This document shows positions 21,677-33,285 of a stretch of 64,000 bases of DNA, in pieces (within the stretch, counting starts at the first letter, position 1; every line of letters starts with the position of its first letter). Origin of the DNA: Nymphaea colorata. Lineage: Eukaryota; Streptophyta; Magnoliopsida; Nymphaeales; Nymphaeaceae. The stretch spans positions 12,196,183-12,260,182 of the forward strand of contig NC_045148.1 in the NCBI RefSeq assembly GCF_008831285.2, given 5' to 3'. The notes beneath the pieces were generated by a model. It ran no database searches and had not been told where the DNA came from. It saw only the letters and a program-made list of their open reading frames with translations. Made by a program: the position numbers and the translations under genes.

Positions 21677-24218
21677 ATTCTTATTCTCAATATACTTGGA
21701 TTTACTTTATGAAACAAAAATCAGAAGTGTTTCGTATCTTGCGAGAACTTCATGTCATGATCCAAACACAGATCTCGTCTAAAGTTGTGCATTTCCATTG
21801 TGATGGTGGGGGAGAATATTCTTCACATGACTTTATTAACTTTTTACGATAAAATGGGATAACTCGACAGATTTCATGCCCATACACCCCACAACAAAAT
21901 GATGTAGTTGAACGAAAACGTCGTCACATTGTGGAAAGTGGTATGAGTATGATGCATGATAGTAATACTCCTATTACTCTATGGACGGAGGCTTTTCACA
22001 CTGTTGTGCATATAATAAATCGTCTGCCCATTACAGTTTTGGATTCAAAATCTTCTTACTTCACTCTTTTTGGTCGAAATTCAAACTACAATGATTTAAG
22101 GGTTTTTGGATGTGTGTGCTATGTTCACATTGACTCGTCATTGAGAAATAAATTTCAAAGCAAAGCAATGCAGTGCAGGTTCGTTGGCTATGCAGATGAA
22201 TACAAAGGTTTCAGATGTTATGACCCTACAACCAGACGCATCAAAGTATCAAGAAATGTTGTGTTTGATGAACACAATTTAACATTTCTACGGAGAATTC
22301 TCAAACCGTGGAATCATATGATCCTTGGGTAAGTGTTGAGTCATTTGCAGGAGGCAGTCTAGAATCACATCCACAAGATGAGAAAGCATCATCTTCACAT
22401 ATCACACAAACAGAAGGAAACAAAGAACTTGTTCCAGCTATGAAAGAAGGAGAAAACAATGCTTCATGTCGATTTTCAGGACAGGTTTACACTCGTCAGA
22501 AAAGAAGGAGAGATGGCAATCCGACCTCTTCCCACGTTGAAATCTATGATCAGCCTGTTAGAAGATCTGTGCGAGTGCGACACCCCATTCATAGATGGGT
22601 AAGGTATGATAATCTCTCCTTAGATTTTCAGCTCTTTATGTCTCAAGTTATAAAACGAGATGAACCTACTTCTTTTGAGGAAGCATCCAAGTCGTTGCAT
22701 TGGATCAAGACAATGAATGAAGAAATAGATGCATTGCATGAATGTGGGACATGGAAAGTTATTCCTAGACCCAAAGAAAAGAATGTAGTAGGTTCGAAAT
22801 GGATTTATAAAATTAAATATAAACATGATGGCAGTGTAGAAAGATACAAGGCAAGATTGGTGGCACGAGGCTTCACACAACAATATGGAGAAGATTATGA
22901 TGAAACATTCAGCCCTGTGATCAAAATAGAAACAATCCGTGTGATTATATCATTGGCAGTTGAACATGGATGGAAACTACATCAAATGGACGTGAAGAAT
23001 GCTTTTCTTCATGGTGATTTGAGGGAGGAAGTATATATAGAACAACCTCCAGGATATACGAAAGGAGATCCTCATGCATGGGTTTGTAAACTAAGAAAAT
23101 ATATTTATGGACTCAAACAGGCCTCACGCTCGTGGTTTGACAGTTTCTCTTGCAAGATTCAAGAATGTGGTTTTCGGAGATGTCCTTTAGATCACTCTCT
23201 TTTCATCTATCGAAAGGAAAACATTTTTACTTTACATATTATATATGTTGATGATATTGTTATCACATGCAATTCAGAAAAACACATAGAAGAAGTTAAA
23301 GTTTTGATGATGCAAAACTTCAAAATGAAAGAGCTTGGTGATTTATGATTCTTTCTTGGAGTAGAGATTGATAGACACAATGATCGCCTCACATTGACAC
23401 AACAGAAATACACGTTGGATCTACTGAAAAAGACAGGTATGTCTGATTGTAAGCCTGTTGGAACTCCTAGTGTTCTAAATCAAAGACTAAGTGCTCAGGA
23501 TGGAGAGTTATATGAAGATCCTACACAATATCGAAGTATTGTTGGGGCACTTCAATATCTTACATTCACTAGACCTGATATTATATATGTTGTGAATCAA
23601 GTATCTCAATTTATGCATACACCTAGAGATACTCACATAGATGCTGTCAAAATAATATTAAGATATCTAAAGGGGACAACAGGAGATGGCTTAGTTTATG
23701 GTAAGAGTGAAAATATAACTGCTGGACATCAACTTGTAACATTCACAAATGCAGATTGGGCTGGAGATCCCGATCAAAGAAAGTCCATTTCTGGTTTTTG
23801 TATTTTCATTGGACGTAATCTTGTGTCTTGGAGTTGTCGAAAGCAAAAGGTAGTGGCAAGATCCAGCACTGAAGCAGAATACAGATGCATGGCTGCAGGT
23901 GCTGCTGAAGTCACATGGGTTAGACATTTGCTAGAAGACATTGGAGAAAAGATTAAAACGTCAATGTTAATGTGCGATAATCAAAGCGCTATTAACATTG
24001 TCTTTAATCTCATACAACATGGTCGAACAAAGCACATTGAGATTGATCAACACTTTATTAGACAAAAGGTGGAAGACAAGGAGATTCAGCCTATTTATGT
24101 TCATACAAATGAACAAGTTGCAGACTTATTTACAAAAGGACTAACGAAGCAACGATTCTGGTTTCTAAAAAGCAAGTTGTACATGGTGCAAAACCATATA
24201 CAACTTGAGGGAGGATGA
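21677..24218 (+). pseudogene. Element E integrase-RT-RNase H, 5' truncated
   Basis: Starts in the middle of the integrase core (SYSQYTWIYFMKQKSE), the preceding part being cut off by element D. It shows HCDGGGEYSSHDF, a stop near 21850, PQQNDVVERK, then LWTEAFHTVVHIINRLP and FGCVCYVHIDSSLRNK. A one-base shift lies near 22290. RT from 22308: GSKWIYKIKYKHDGSVERY, GLKQASRSWFDSF, catalytic YVDDIVITCNS. A TGA at 23346-23348 replaces the Arg codon of LRYFLGVE. RNase H is intact to the stop: TNADWAGDPDQRKS, SSTEAEYRCMA, MLMCDNQSAINI, HIEIDQHFIRQK, DLFTKGL. Same lineage as C but a different LTR. Confidence 0.9.
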
Positions 24219-24223
24219 TAAGA

Positions 24224-24633
24224 TGTTGGATCTAATCTGATCCAGATCCAACACGTCCAACCATGTCTGAGCGCATTTATCTAAGCAGGGTTATGATTGT
24301 AATTTCTGTAATTGTTTTATTCTAGACTCTAGATTAATGTGTTGCTTCACTCTAGGCTCTAGATTAATGTGTTGCTTCACACTAGGCTCTAGAATAATGT
24401 GTTGCTTCACTCTAGGCTCTAGATTATTGTGTTGCTTCACTCTAGGCTCTAGATTATTGTGATTGTTTCATTCTAGATTCTTGTAAATTGTGTAGAGGGA
24501 TCACTATATAAATGGGTTGTGTGAGAATGTAAACACTCACCTCCCTTCCTCATTTTTCTTTTCATATTCTCTCTCTTATCTTTCCTTTGCTCAATCTAGA
24601 CGTGCGTTATACTTCGACATCCAAAATCTAACA
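24224..24633 (+). mobile_element. 3' LTR of element E
   Basis: 410 bp from TGTTGGATCT to AAAATCTAACA, directly after a polypurine stretch (CTTGAGGGAGGATGATAAGA, 24203-24222). The arms GTTGGATCT/AGATCCAAC near the start (24225-24252) form a palindrome. The five bases after it, GGAAT, fit a Glu codon of element F's RNase H and are the likely target duplication. A TATAAATGG motif at about 24511 is a candidate promoter within the LTR. Confidence 0.88.
24321..24471 (+). repeat. Five 30-bp tandem repeats in the element E LTR
   Basis: The unit TCTAGGCTCTAGATTAATGT plus GTTGCTTCAC starts at 24321, 24351, 24381, 24411 and 24441. The last copy is degenerate. Copies differ by one to three bases. Each contains the small palindrome TCTAGA or a one-base variant. 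Confidence 0.92.
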
Positions 24634-24976
24634 GGAATATTGTGTTATGGCTCAAATTACTACCGAAATGACTTGGTCTAGAACCTTACTTGAGAGTGTT
24701 GGTATTTCTACTTCTATACCTATGAAAATGTTTTATGATAATAGGGCTGCACCTACATTTTCATTAATCCTGTATTTCATGAGAGGACAAAGCATATTGA
24801 AGTAGATTGTCATTACATTCGTGATATGGTTTAAGGGGGAAACATCTCCACCATACATGTAGCCTTAGAAGATCAAACAACTGATATTTTTACTTAAGTC
24901 TTGCATACTGTGGAGTTTTCTAGATGTTGTGACAAGCTGAGCATGATTAACATCTATGCTCTAGCTTGAGGGGGCG
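24634..24976 (+). pseudogene. Element F RNase H tail
   Basis: Picks up after the element E LTR with EYCVMAQITTEMTWSRTLLES and PMKMFYDNRAA, then shifts frame. The remaining text matches the end of G-type RNase H and the polypurine tract (CTAGCTTGAGGGGGCG). It represents the 3' end of a plus-strand copia that was the target of element E. Confidence 0.82.
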
Positions 24977-25182
24977 TGTTGAATAATATTTAAGTTAGGT
25001 AGTGTTTTGAATATTTAATAGTCTTTATTAATAATTGTTTAGTCTTGGACTTATTTTGTAATTTGTTGGTTTCACAGTAATTCTCATTTAACATGAGATT
25101 AGGGCACATTAATGTTATTCGAATAGAGTTTCTCTCCCTCTTTCTTGACCTCTTCTCTTCTCCCTTCTGGCATCACGCAACA
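24977..25182 (+). mobile_element. 3' LTR of element F
   Basis: Starts TGTTGAATAAT right after the polypurine tract and ends CATCACGCAACA, similar to the G LTR end (GGCTGCAACA). It holds a degraded form of the lineage palindrome (CTCATTTAACATGAGATTAGGG region, 25082-25104). The 3' boundary is estimated from resemblance only. Confidence 0.65.
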
Positions 25183-25785
25183 TATCTTATCATTCCTTTT
25201 TACCAAGGTTTTAAGCTTGTCTTCAAAGAAGCTAAGAAATATCCTTATAGGGGCGAGATACAAGGGTTCATTTATTTCGATTGCATAAATAATGAGCAAG
25301 TGTTGCTGGACATCTCAACAGGTCAAACTCGGATCAATTGCATGTCCATTTGGTCATCTTGATGAATGCTAAAAGAGCACTTGAAGTAATTCATGAATAG
25401 TATTTGTATTTCAAAAAGAACTTAGTTTGAATTAGTTAAAGCCAGCAGACATCATCTGGCTGGATCTTGCCGGTATCAATTCACTAATATCCACATCCCA
25501 AGAATAATCAAGGAGACAATTCTGGAAAATACTGATAATGAAATAAAAAATAGCCATAAAAAAAAAGTGGTTCTAAGAAAATTCCAATTGTTTGGTCATC
25601 AGGAAACAAGCATCATAAAAGACGAAGAAAGTAAATGTTAATTATGGAGGGATATTTTACTACCTATGATGCATCTTATCTTCATCCATACATCTAATCA
25701 ACTTTTGTATGCAAGAGCAATTGTTTCTCTCAAAGTGGGCATCAGACCACTCAAATCTTAGATCAGAGGGTCTAATCTTATATGT
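25183..25785. other. Unassigned spacer before element G
   Basis: About 600 bp of AT-rich sequence without a recognisable gene or element end. The last five bases TATGT (25781-25785) are the left target duplication of element G. Confidence 0.5.
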
Positions 25786-26021
25786 TGTTGCAGCCTTGAA
25801 ACGTGGAGAGAGAGAGAGAGGGCTGAAGACGTGAGAGTTGAGAAGAAAAGAACACGTTTAATTCACTAACCCTAATCTCTATTATAAAGAGATTAGGGTA
25901 GAAAGAAGATTTACAGATTACATCAATCTAAAATAAAGAAAATATTAAAGAGATCTTATAACTCTTTAATATTACAAAGAACCACCTAGAAACATAAACA
26001 TTCTTATTTCAACACTCCCCC

Positions 26022-29000
26022 TCAAGCTGGAGCATACATATTAAACATGCTCAGCTTGTCACAACATTTAGAGAAATCACCAATAGGTAGAGCTTTGGTG
26101 AAGACATCTGCAGCTTGGTCTTCTGAAGGGACATCAATAGTGGCAATGGTTCCTCCTTGAACGAGATCCCGAATGCAATGACAGTCAACCTCAATATGTT
26201 TAGTTCTCTCATGGAAAACTGGATTATTAGCAATGTATGTGGTTGCACGATTGTCACAATACATCTTCATGGGAAGTGGAATCGACACACTTAGGCTAGA
26301 TAGCATGAATCTAACCCAAGTCATTTCTGTTGCAGTTTGAGTCATAGCTCTATATTCAGATTTTGCACTAGATCTTGACACCACGCCTTGTTTTTTACTT
26401 CTCTATGATATGAGGTTGCCTCCCACAAATACACAAAATCCTGTGGTAGATTTTCTGTCCTCGACTGAGCCAGCATAGTCAACATCACTATAGGCTTCCA
26501 CTTCCAGAGTCTTGCCTTTTGTGAACAAAAGGCCTTTGCCAGGAGACGATTTCAGATATTTAACCACCATCAAAGCAGCATCCCAATGAACTTTCCTTGG
26601 TTTTTCCATAAATTGACTTAGCTTCCCCACTGCAAAACTAAGGTCTGGTCTTGTCACAGTAACATAAAGTAGTTTTCCAATAAGGGATCTATAAGATCTA
26701 GAATCCACTAATTCTGTTTGGTCATCATGAAGGTGTATACGTGAATTCATAGGCAAATTAGCCGGTTTAGCTGCTAGCATCCCTGTGTCCTGCAATAAAT
26801 CAAGAACATACTTCCGTTGAGAGAGAACAACACCCTCCCTATTGCGAGGGACTTCTATTCCCAAGAAGTATCGAAGTGGACCAAGATCTTTCGTCACAAA
26901 GTGTTTTTGAAGAAACAGTTTTGCATCAGAAATTTATTGATCAGAGTCACTTGTTAGGATAATATCATCAACATAAACCACGAGAACGGTTATACCTCTG
27001 GAAGTCTTCTTGATAAACAGAGAATGATCAAGAGGAGATCTCACAAAGCCACACTTTGAGACTACCTCGAAAAACTTGTGAAACCACGCACGAGGACTCT
27101 GCTTGAATCCATAAATAGCTTTCTTCAGCTTGCACACTTTGCCACACTCCCCCTGTCGTTCAAATCCTGGTGGTTGTTGCATATAGACAGTCTCATCGAG
27201 ATCACCGTACAAAAAAGCGTTTTTGACATCCAGTTGATACATGTGCCAGTCATGGTGGACAGCCACAGAAATGATAAGACGAATGGTTCCCAACCGAGCA
27301 ACTAGAGAGAAGGTCTCAAAGAAATCCACACCGTAGGTCTGCGTGTAGCCCTTAGCAACCAACCGAGTTTTGTATCGTTCCATAGAACCATCAGAATTAT
27401 ATTTCACTGTGAATACCCACTTTGAGCCAACAATATCACAATGAGGAGGAGGATCAACAAGTTCCCAAGTGCCTCTCTGCACTAAGGCATCCATCTCATC
27501 TTGCATAACCCGTCTCCATTGCGTGTCTAATAAAGCCTGCTGGTGACACGTAGGAACTGTATGAGCAGCCAAAGCTTGAATGAACGGTTGCATATTTTTA
27601 CCAACATCATCAGTAGACACAAAATGAGATATAGGATGTAAAGTACATTGTCGCCTGCCATTGCGAAGAGCAATACGTAAGTCTTGACAGGATCAGAATG
27701 ACTAGGACTATACACTTCAGATGTACTTACCTCCTTAGAAACCATTGGCGAAGGATTATGAGAAGGGTCATGTCGACGTGTGTAGACCAGCGGAGGATCA
27801 CGAAACTTGGACACTACAGTAGAAGAAGATTCAGAAGGAAACGACTCCAAAGGAATAGGAGGAATAGGTAGTGGGTCTGGTGATGGTGGCATCTCAGGAA
27901 GGATGGAAGAGGAGCTATAATAAGGATGAGACTCAAAGAATGTGACATCCGCACTGATATTCTCCTTTTGAGTTAAGGGATCAAAGCATTTGTAGCCCTT
28001 ATGGTTTCTGGAGTAGCCTATAAAGATACACTTAATGGCTTGGGCTCCCAATTTATCACGTGTGGGTCCAAGTATGTGAACGAAGCATGTGCAACCAAGT
28101 ACTTTGGGAGCCACTGGAAATAAAGGTCGTTGTGGATGCACAAGTTTAATGGGAACCTTGTTGTCAATAGAGGATGAGGGTAAACGGTTGGTTAAGTAAC
28201 AGGCCGTGAGGATGGCATCTTCCCAAAAAGATGCAGGTAACTTGGTATGAAGCATTAGGGAATGAGTCACATTTAGGAGTTTGTGATGTTTACGTTCAAC
28301 TACTCCATTTTGTTGGGAGGTATGGGGACAAGTAAACTGAGGAGAAATGCCATTATCGGAGTAAAACTTCATTAAGGTTGAGGCTTTGAACTCAAGGGCG
28401 TTATCAGTGCGAATGTTTTTAACAAGAATACCAAACTGGGTCTTTATTTCAATAATAAGATTTTTGAGAATACATACTACTTCAGACCTTTCCTTCAAAA
28501 GGAAGACCCAAGTGACTCGAGAATAATCATCAACAATGACAAGAAAATACTGAAATCTTAACCTACTAGCAACTCTGCTAGGACCCCACACATCAACATG
28601 AAGAAGATCAAATAGTCCACAACTGGACGGACAAAGACTCGATGAATAGTGGCTACGGGTGTGTTTGCCAAGTTGACAGGCTTCACACTGGAACGACTCT
28701 GGTATTCAAAGCTGAGGAAGAAGGTGACGAAGCTTGGAGACAGATGGATGACCAAGTCTGAGATGCCACTAGAAAGAGGAGGACGGTGAGGTGATCGATG
28801 ATGCTGCAATACCCACTGGATCCGACAGGAAGTAGATGCCCCCTTTCTCATAGTCTCCACCAATCGTCTTCCCAGTTTGCAAGTCCTGAAATGAACATAA
28901 ACCATAATCAAATGTAACACGACAGTGTAAGTCATTAATCAATTGTCCAACTGATAACAAATTTGTTGGGAACTTAGGAGCATATAACACATTAGGAATA

Positions 29001-29290
29001 GTCATAGACTGAGAAATCTTGATATCACCATAACCCAGAATAGGTGACCATCTACCATCTGCAAGTTTCACATGACGTGCCTGAGGCAATATGTGTAGCA
29101 CAATAAACATAGAAGGTTTACTAAAAAAGTGGCTCGATGCTCCGGAATCAATAATCCAAGTAGTACATGTATCATGTGGGACACTATCAACAGACATAAC
29201 ACTGTCTATCATGACTGTAGAGGCTGACGGCTGGGAAGATCTGAGTGTTAGGAAGTCCTCATACTCAGACTTGTTGATACTCACTGTCAC
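26022..29290 (-). pseudogene. Element G protease-integrase-RT-RNase H
   Basis: Protease: TWIIDSGASSHFF (about 29120-29160). A TAG at 28769-28771 stands where relatives have Gln before WHLRLGH. Another stop lies in the integrase N-terminus near 28708. Integrase core: LLHVDVWGPSRV, IRTDNALEFK, QQNGVVERKH. A frameshift lies near 27685. RT: GSKWVFTVKYNSDGS, QLDVKNAFLYGD, YGFKQSPRAW, catalytic YVDDIILTSD. A TAA is at 26934-26936. Then TKDLGPLRYFLGIEV. RNase H: AYSDVDYAGSVEDRKSTTGF. A TAG at 26403-26405 replaces the Trp of SWRSKK. Then SSAKSEYRAMTQTATEMTW, MKMYCDNRAT. About four stops and two shifts in otherwise well-conserved text. Confidence 0.92.
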
Positions 29291-30246
29291 TGTCTCAGAG
29301 TGAGAAGGAGATAAAAAGACCCATCTATAACTGATGAAGCTGCCTGAACAGACCCAATATGAGATGGTAAAGAATTCTTGCCCTGCTTAGATGCAACATT
29401 TCTTCCTAGGGATGCACCGGAAGGACGACCATGTTTATCCCAACATCTGTCTTCTAAATGTCCTATTTTACCACAATAGGTGCACTGAAATCTTCCCCTA
29501 CCTCCTCCTGACCCACGACCAATGCCTCTCCCCCTGAATGAACCGCGTCCACGACCTCCTGAGGCTACCAAGGCCGAAGCCTGTAAGTCACTAGAGGGCT
29601 GAGAAAGGGTCACAGCAAGACGACTGAGTCTGTTGTACGCGTCGGCTAGTTCAGGGATTTCTGCTCCAGTCAACATCTGAGTCTTTGCTACAGCATATTC
29701 AGGGGAGAGACCCTGTAAAAACTTCGCAACCATAGACTGTTCACCATGAGTTTTATGACATGTTGGACATGGGGGACGTAATGCTTTAAGTCGTTCATAG
29801 ATGGACTTGAGGGAAGCGAAGTACTGAGCAAGACTTTGATCACCCTGTTGCAAATTAAGTAATTCCTCCTCCACCTGCAATATCTTGCTGACATTCTTGT
29901 CATTTGAGTAAGTTTGTTTCAAGAAATCCCACATTTGTTTGGCCGAGGTATAGTATGCAATAGTTGATGCTATTTGTGGTTGCACACTATTCATGATCCA
30001 TGACATGACAATATTATTATCTTCCTTCCATGAACCATATTTTCCACTCTTTTCGACAGGCTCATTTTCTTCTATAACATGCTCCTTCTCATGTCCAATC
30101 ACTGACATCATAGACACACGAGACCAAATCTCATAGTTAGATTCATCTAACTTTACCGTAGAACCATAAGAGAATGGGTTTCCTCCACGTTTAACCTCAT
30201 GAGAAAAATCAGTCCTGAGATTTTCAGCCATTGCAAATCTATCCAC
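29287..30246 (-). CDS. Element G gag
   Basis: A 319-residue frame from MDRFAMAENL. Gag core: GGNPFSYGSTVKLDESNYEIW, MSWIMNSVQPQIA, SIYERLKALRPPCPTC, MVAKFLQGLSPEYAVAKTQML. Arg/Gly-rich stretch SFRGRGIGRGSGGGRGRF, then a complete zinc knuckle CTYCGKIGHLEDRC (CX2CX4HX4C), which should bind element RNA. A frameshift near 29320 separates it from the protease, so only gag could be made intact from this copy. Gag is the particle protein. Confidence 0.85.
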   Translation of the reverse strand: MDRFAMAENLRTDFSHEVKRGGNPFSYGSTVKLDESNYEIWSRVSMMSVIGHEKEHVIEENEPVEKSGKYGSWKEDNNIVMSWIMNSVQPQIASTIAYYTSAKQMWDFLKQTYSNDKNVSKILQVEEELLNLQQGDQSLAQYFASLKSIYERLKALRPPCPTCHKTHGEQSMVAKFLQGLSPEYAVAKTQMLTGAEIPELADAYNRLSRLAVTLSQPSSDLQASALVASGGRGRGSFRGRGIGRGSGGGRGRFQCTYCGKIGHLEDRCWDKHGRPSGASLGRNVASKQGKNSLPSHIGSVQAASSVIDGSFYLLLTLRQ

Positions 30247-31367
30247 AAGGGATCAACCACCACAGGCAAGAGAAATTATATATATATATTGAAAAAGAGA
30301 CTGATCAGCAAGACCAAACTTCCCACACAGCCACGTTAGATGCACAAGAGCAAGCAAACCGCTGTCCAACTGTTGACAGCAACCCACGGCCAACAAAAAA
30401 CAGCAATCTGAAAAAAACTGGTTGCAGGCAGCTTCAAGGCAGAACAGGGCTGAATCTTCTAAAATCCGCCAAAATTCATCCAGAGCTCGGATCGAGCTGA
30501 ATTTTGGACTGAAGCTTGCTGGGATGATTATCTACAGACGCCCAAAAGATGGGGAGCAAATGCCCACCCTAAGGTCCACTCATTGTCAAGGCAAGGAGCT
30601 GGACTGTCGCCTGTCACAGGCTGTTTCAAAACAGGGCAGGGCAGCTCCTCCTCACGATCTCAGCAGGAAACAAGCAAATCCAGTCTTAACCAACCAACAA
30701 CTTGTCTATTTATGTATCTAACGCAGCTGTACCACACATTAATTTTCACACATCATGGATAACGACATCAGATAAATGTAGTCAACGTAAACTGCCACAA
30801 AAAAATCATAAAGAGCAGTCCTCCACTTGGCTGCCTTGATCATAGACCACATCAACCCATAAGAGTCCAGACGACTGGAGTCTATTCACGCATACTTCCT
30901 AGCGTGAATAGACTCCTCCACCTAGTTCCGTTGCTGAAAATCAGTCAACTAGAACAGATGAGAAGAGAAGAAGGAAGAGACGGAAGAAGAGGAAGGAGAA
31001 CAAGACGGTGGAAGAGATAGCCTGAGAAGGAGAAGGAGGGTCGCCGGCTGTTCACGTCACGTCGCCAGATTCACGGACGTCTGCAGCCTATGCTGGCTGT
31101 TCAAGTTGCGTCGCCAGTCACGTCCCGCTCTGATACCATGTTGCAGCCTTGAAACGTGGAGAGAGAGAGAGAGGGCTGAAGACGTGAGAGTTGAGAAGAA
31201 AAGAACACGTTTAATTCACTAACCCTAATCTCTATTATAAAGAGATTAGGGTAGAAAGAAGATTTACAGATTACATCAATCTAAAATAAAGAAAATATTA
31301 AAGAGATCTTATAACTCTTTAATATTACAAAGAACCACCTAGAAACATAAACATTCTTATTTCAACA

Positions 31368-32858
31368 TATGTGACCCACTTAAATTATGGTTCAAGCAAT
31401 TGCAGATTTGAGATCCATGGATTCCAAGTTAGAAGAGCGGGTCTGACTTGAAAACTACAGATTTTAAGATGCAAGACTTACAATTTTAAAATGCAAAATA
31501 TGCATCTTTCAACAAAGGATTTCATATCTTGGAATCTAAGATCTCAAAAATCTCAGATCACCTTGGATCTAAGTTCTAAGGTAATTAAATGACCCGAAAT
31601 GATCTTGTTGACTCTCTCCCTCCCTCTGTTTTTTCCTTTTGTGGTAATTGTCATAATATACATCTCATCAAAATAAGCTTGAATCATAATAAGGCACATA
31701 CAATAGCTTAAAAGAACTCAAACTTTCTGAAAACCCTGCTCATGGAAACCTAGTGGGTCAACAAACAAATAAAGAAAAAGAAGAACACTTTTCTAAAAAA
31801 GGCATTAAAATCTAGGTCATGAAAGAGGAAAGAAAAAGGAAATCCAGAGCAAAAAGACAGAAGAGAGGAGACAGAGAGAGATCTCTAGTAATTTTTGACA
31901 TTAATTTTCCTTGAAGTTTCTTATATGTGTGTATTTACATGTGTACATGGCAGAAAGAGAGATCCAAAATGACATAGACTTGGAAATCTGAGGACTATGA
32001 GTATCAACTATAACATCCAATCACTCTGATCTTGTGCGACATAAGTTGTCAATCATTAAAGCAATTTTTTGAAGTCAAGGTGCCAGTTATCGTCCACCAT
32101 TTTATATTTGGCAACTTGTAAATTGGTTAATCCCGCTAATTGAATGACCTACAATGATGCTCATGGTCGTCTCATCTCCTAGTACACAAAATTCTAGCTT
32201 ACATAAGCTTATATATATATACACACACACACACATAGAGAGAAAGAGAGAGAGAGATAGACTGATAGACCACAGAGAAATCCACAAACTTTTTATGTAG
32301 TTCTCCATGCTGCTTCGCATAACCTAACTTTGCAGATATGATCTTATAAAGAAATACAAAAGCTTGTCAATCATCATGCTTCGATATGTTTCTCAAGCAA
32401 GCAAAAGAAAGGCATGAGCTCATATAATACCAAAAACTTGATGATGAAAAATCAAGTTATTTTTTGTAAAACTGACTCAAACTAAAGTAGGATTGGTAAA
32501 AGGCATTCAATAATGTGCACATCTGTTGTGTTTGTATTAAGTCAAAAAACATGTTTTGATGAGCTTTTGCTGTCCACATTTGTCTGGGGTATAAACTCCT
32601 AGATCCTATGTTAGACTTCTCGTGAGTGAATTTATATATATCTGTATATATTATCATATGTCAGAATATTTGAATGTTTGACATATTATTTGTATATATA
32701 ACTATATGTATACATAATGTATATAGTAGGTTTTGTAATATGTATTTTTGTTCTCTTCTATGTATTTTATTTTTAAGTTTTTCTTCTTTTTTGTATCTGC
32801 TAGCTGTATTTGGCTAGCCATGGCTAGCCTCAACAGTTAATTTCTAGCCACTGACTTG
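31368..32858. other. Intron sequence right of element G
   Basis: AT-rich. It begins with the right target duplication TATGT. Several GATCT/AAATCT words at 31400-31570 resemble those at 46.1 kb. A TA/CA dinucleotide tract lies at 32211-32236. No gene seen. Confidence 0.45.
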
Positions 32859-33285
32859 CTACTCTCTTTACTGATGTCCCATGTTATGTGTGGGCTTTAG
32901 GGCCTGGTTTCTAAGTGCTTCCTCTTTATCAATATATTCAGTTTTTTGTCTAGTTTGAGTGTTCCCTGTTTTTGGTGAACATTGTTACCACCATAAGCGA
33001 CTGGTTTCTTCCATGTCATGTGTGGGATTTAGAGCCTCGTTTATGAGTTCTTTCTATTGATCAATATATTCAGTTTTTGTCTAGATTGAGTGCTCCCTGT
33101 GTTTGGTTTTAGGTGAAAATGGTTAGCACCTTAAGTGACTGCTCTCTTCCACATTATGTGTGGGCTTTAGAGCCTGGTTTCAAGTACTTTCAATTGATCA
33201 ATATATGCAGTTTTTTTTTTAGTGTTCCTCGTGTTTGTGTTTTTGGTGAACATTTTTAGCACCTTAAGTGACAGATTTCTTCATT
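32859..33285 (+). repeat. Minisatellite, about 130-135 bp unit, three copies
   Basis: The words TTATGTGTGGGCTTTAG, GATCAATATATTCAGTTTTT and GGTGAACATT recur in the same order in blocks beginning near 32859, 33000 and 33136. A fourth partial copy is near 33270. Copies are diverged by point changes and small indels. Confidence 0.85.

Larger units (their letters stand above)
25786..31367 (-). mobile_element. Full-length copia element G, TSD TATGT
   Basis: 5582 bp. LTRs of 229 bp at 25786-26014 (3') and 31139-31367 (5') read identical base for base. The direct repeat TATGT flanks it at 25781-25785 and 31368-31372. The primer site is at 31126-31138 and the polypurine tract at 26015-26030. Each LTR has the palindrome CCCTAATCTCT/AAGAGATTAGGG (25870-25898, 31223-31251). 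Order in element orientation: LTR, leader 30247-31125, gag, protease, integrase, RT, RNase H, LTR. Despite the young LTRs the coding region is broken in several places. Confidence 0.96.

Noticed and set aside
23691-24218. Intact RNase H of E as evidence of a functional element
   Set aside because: E lacks its 5' half and has a stop in RT.
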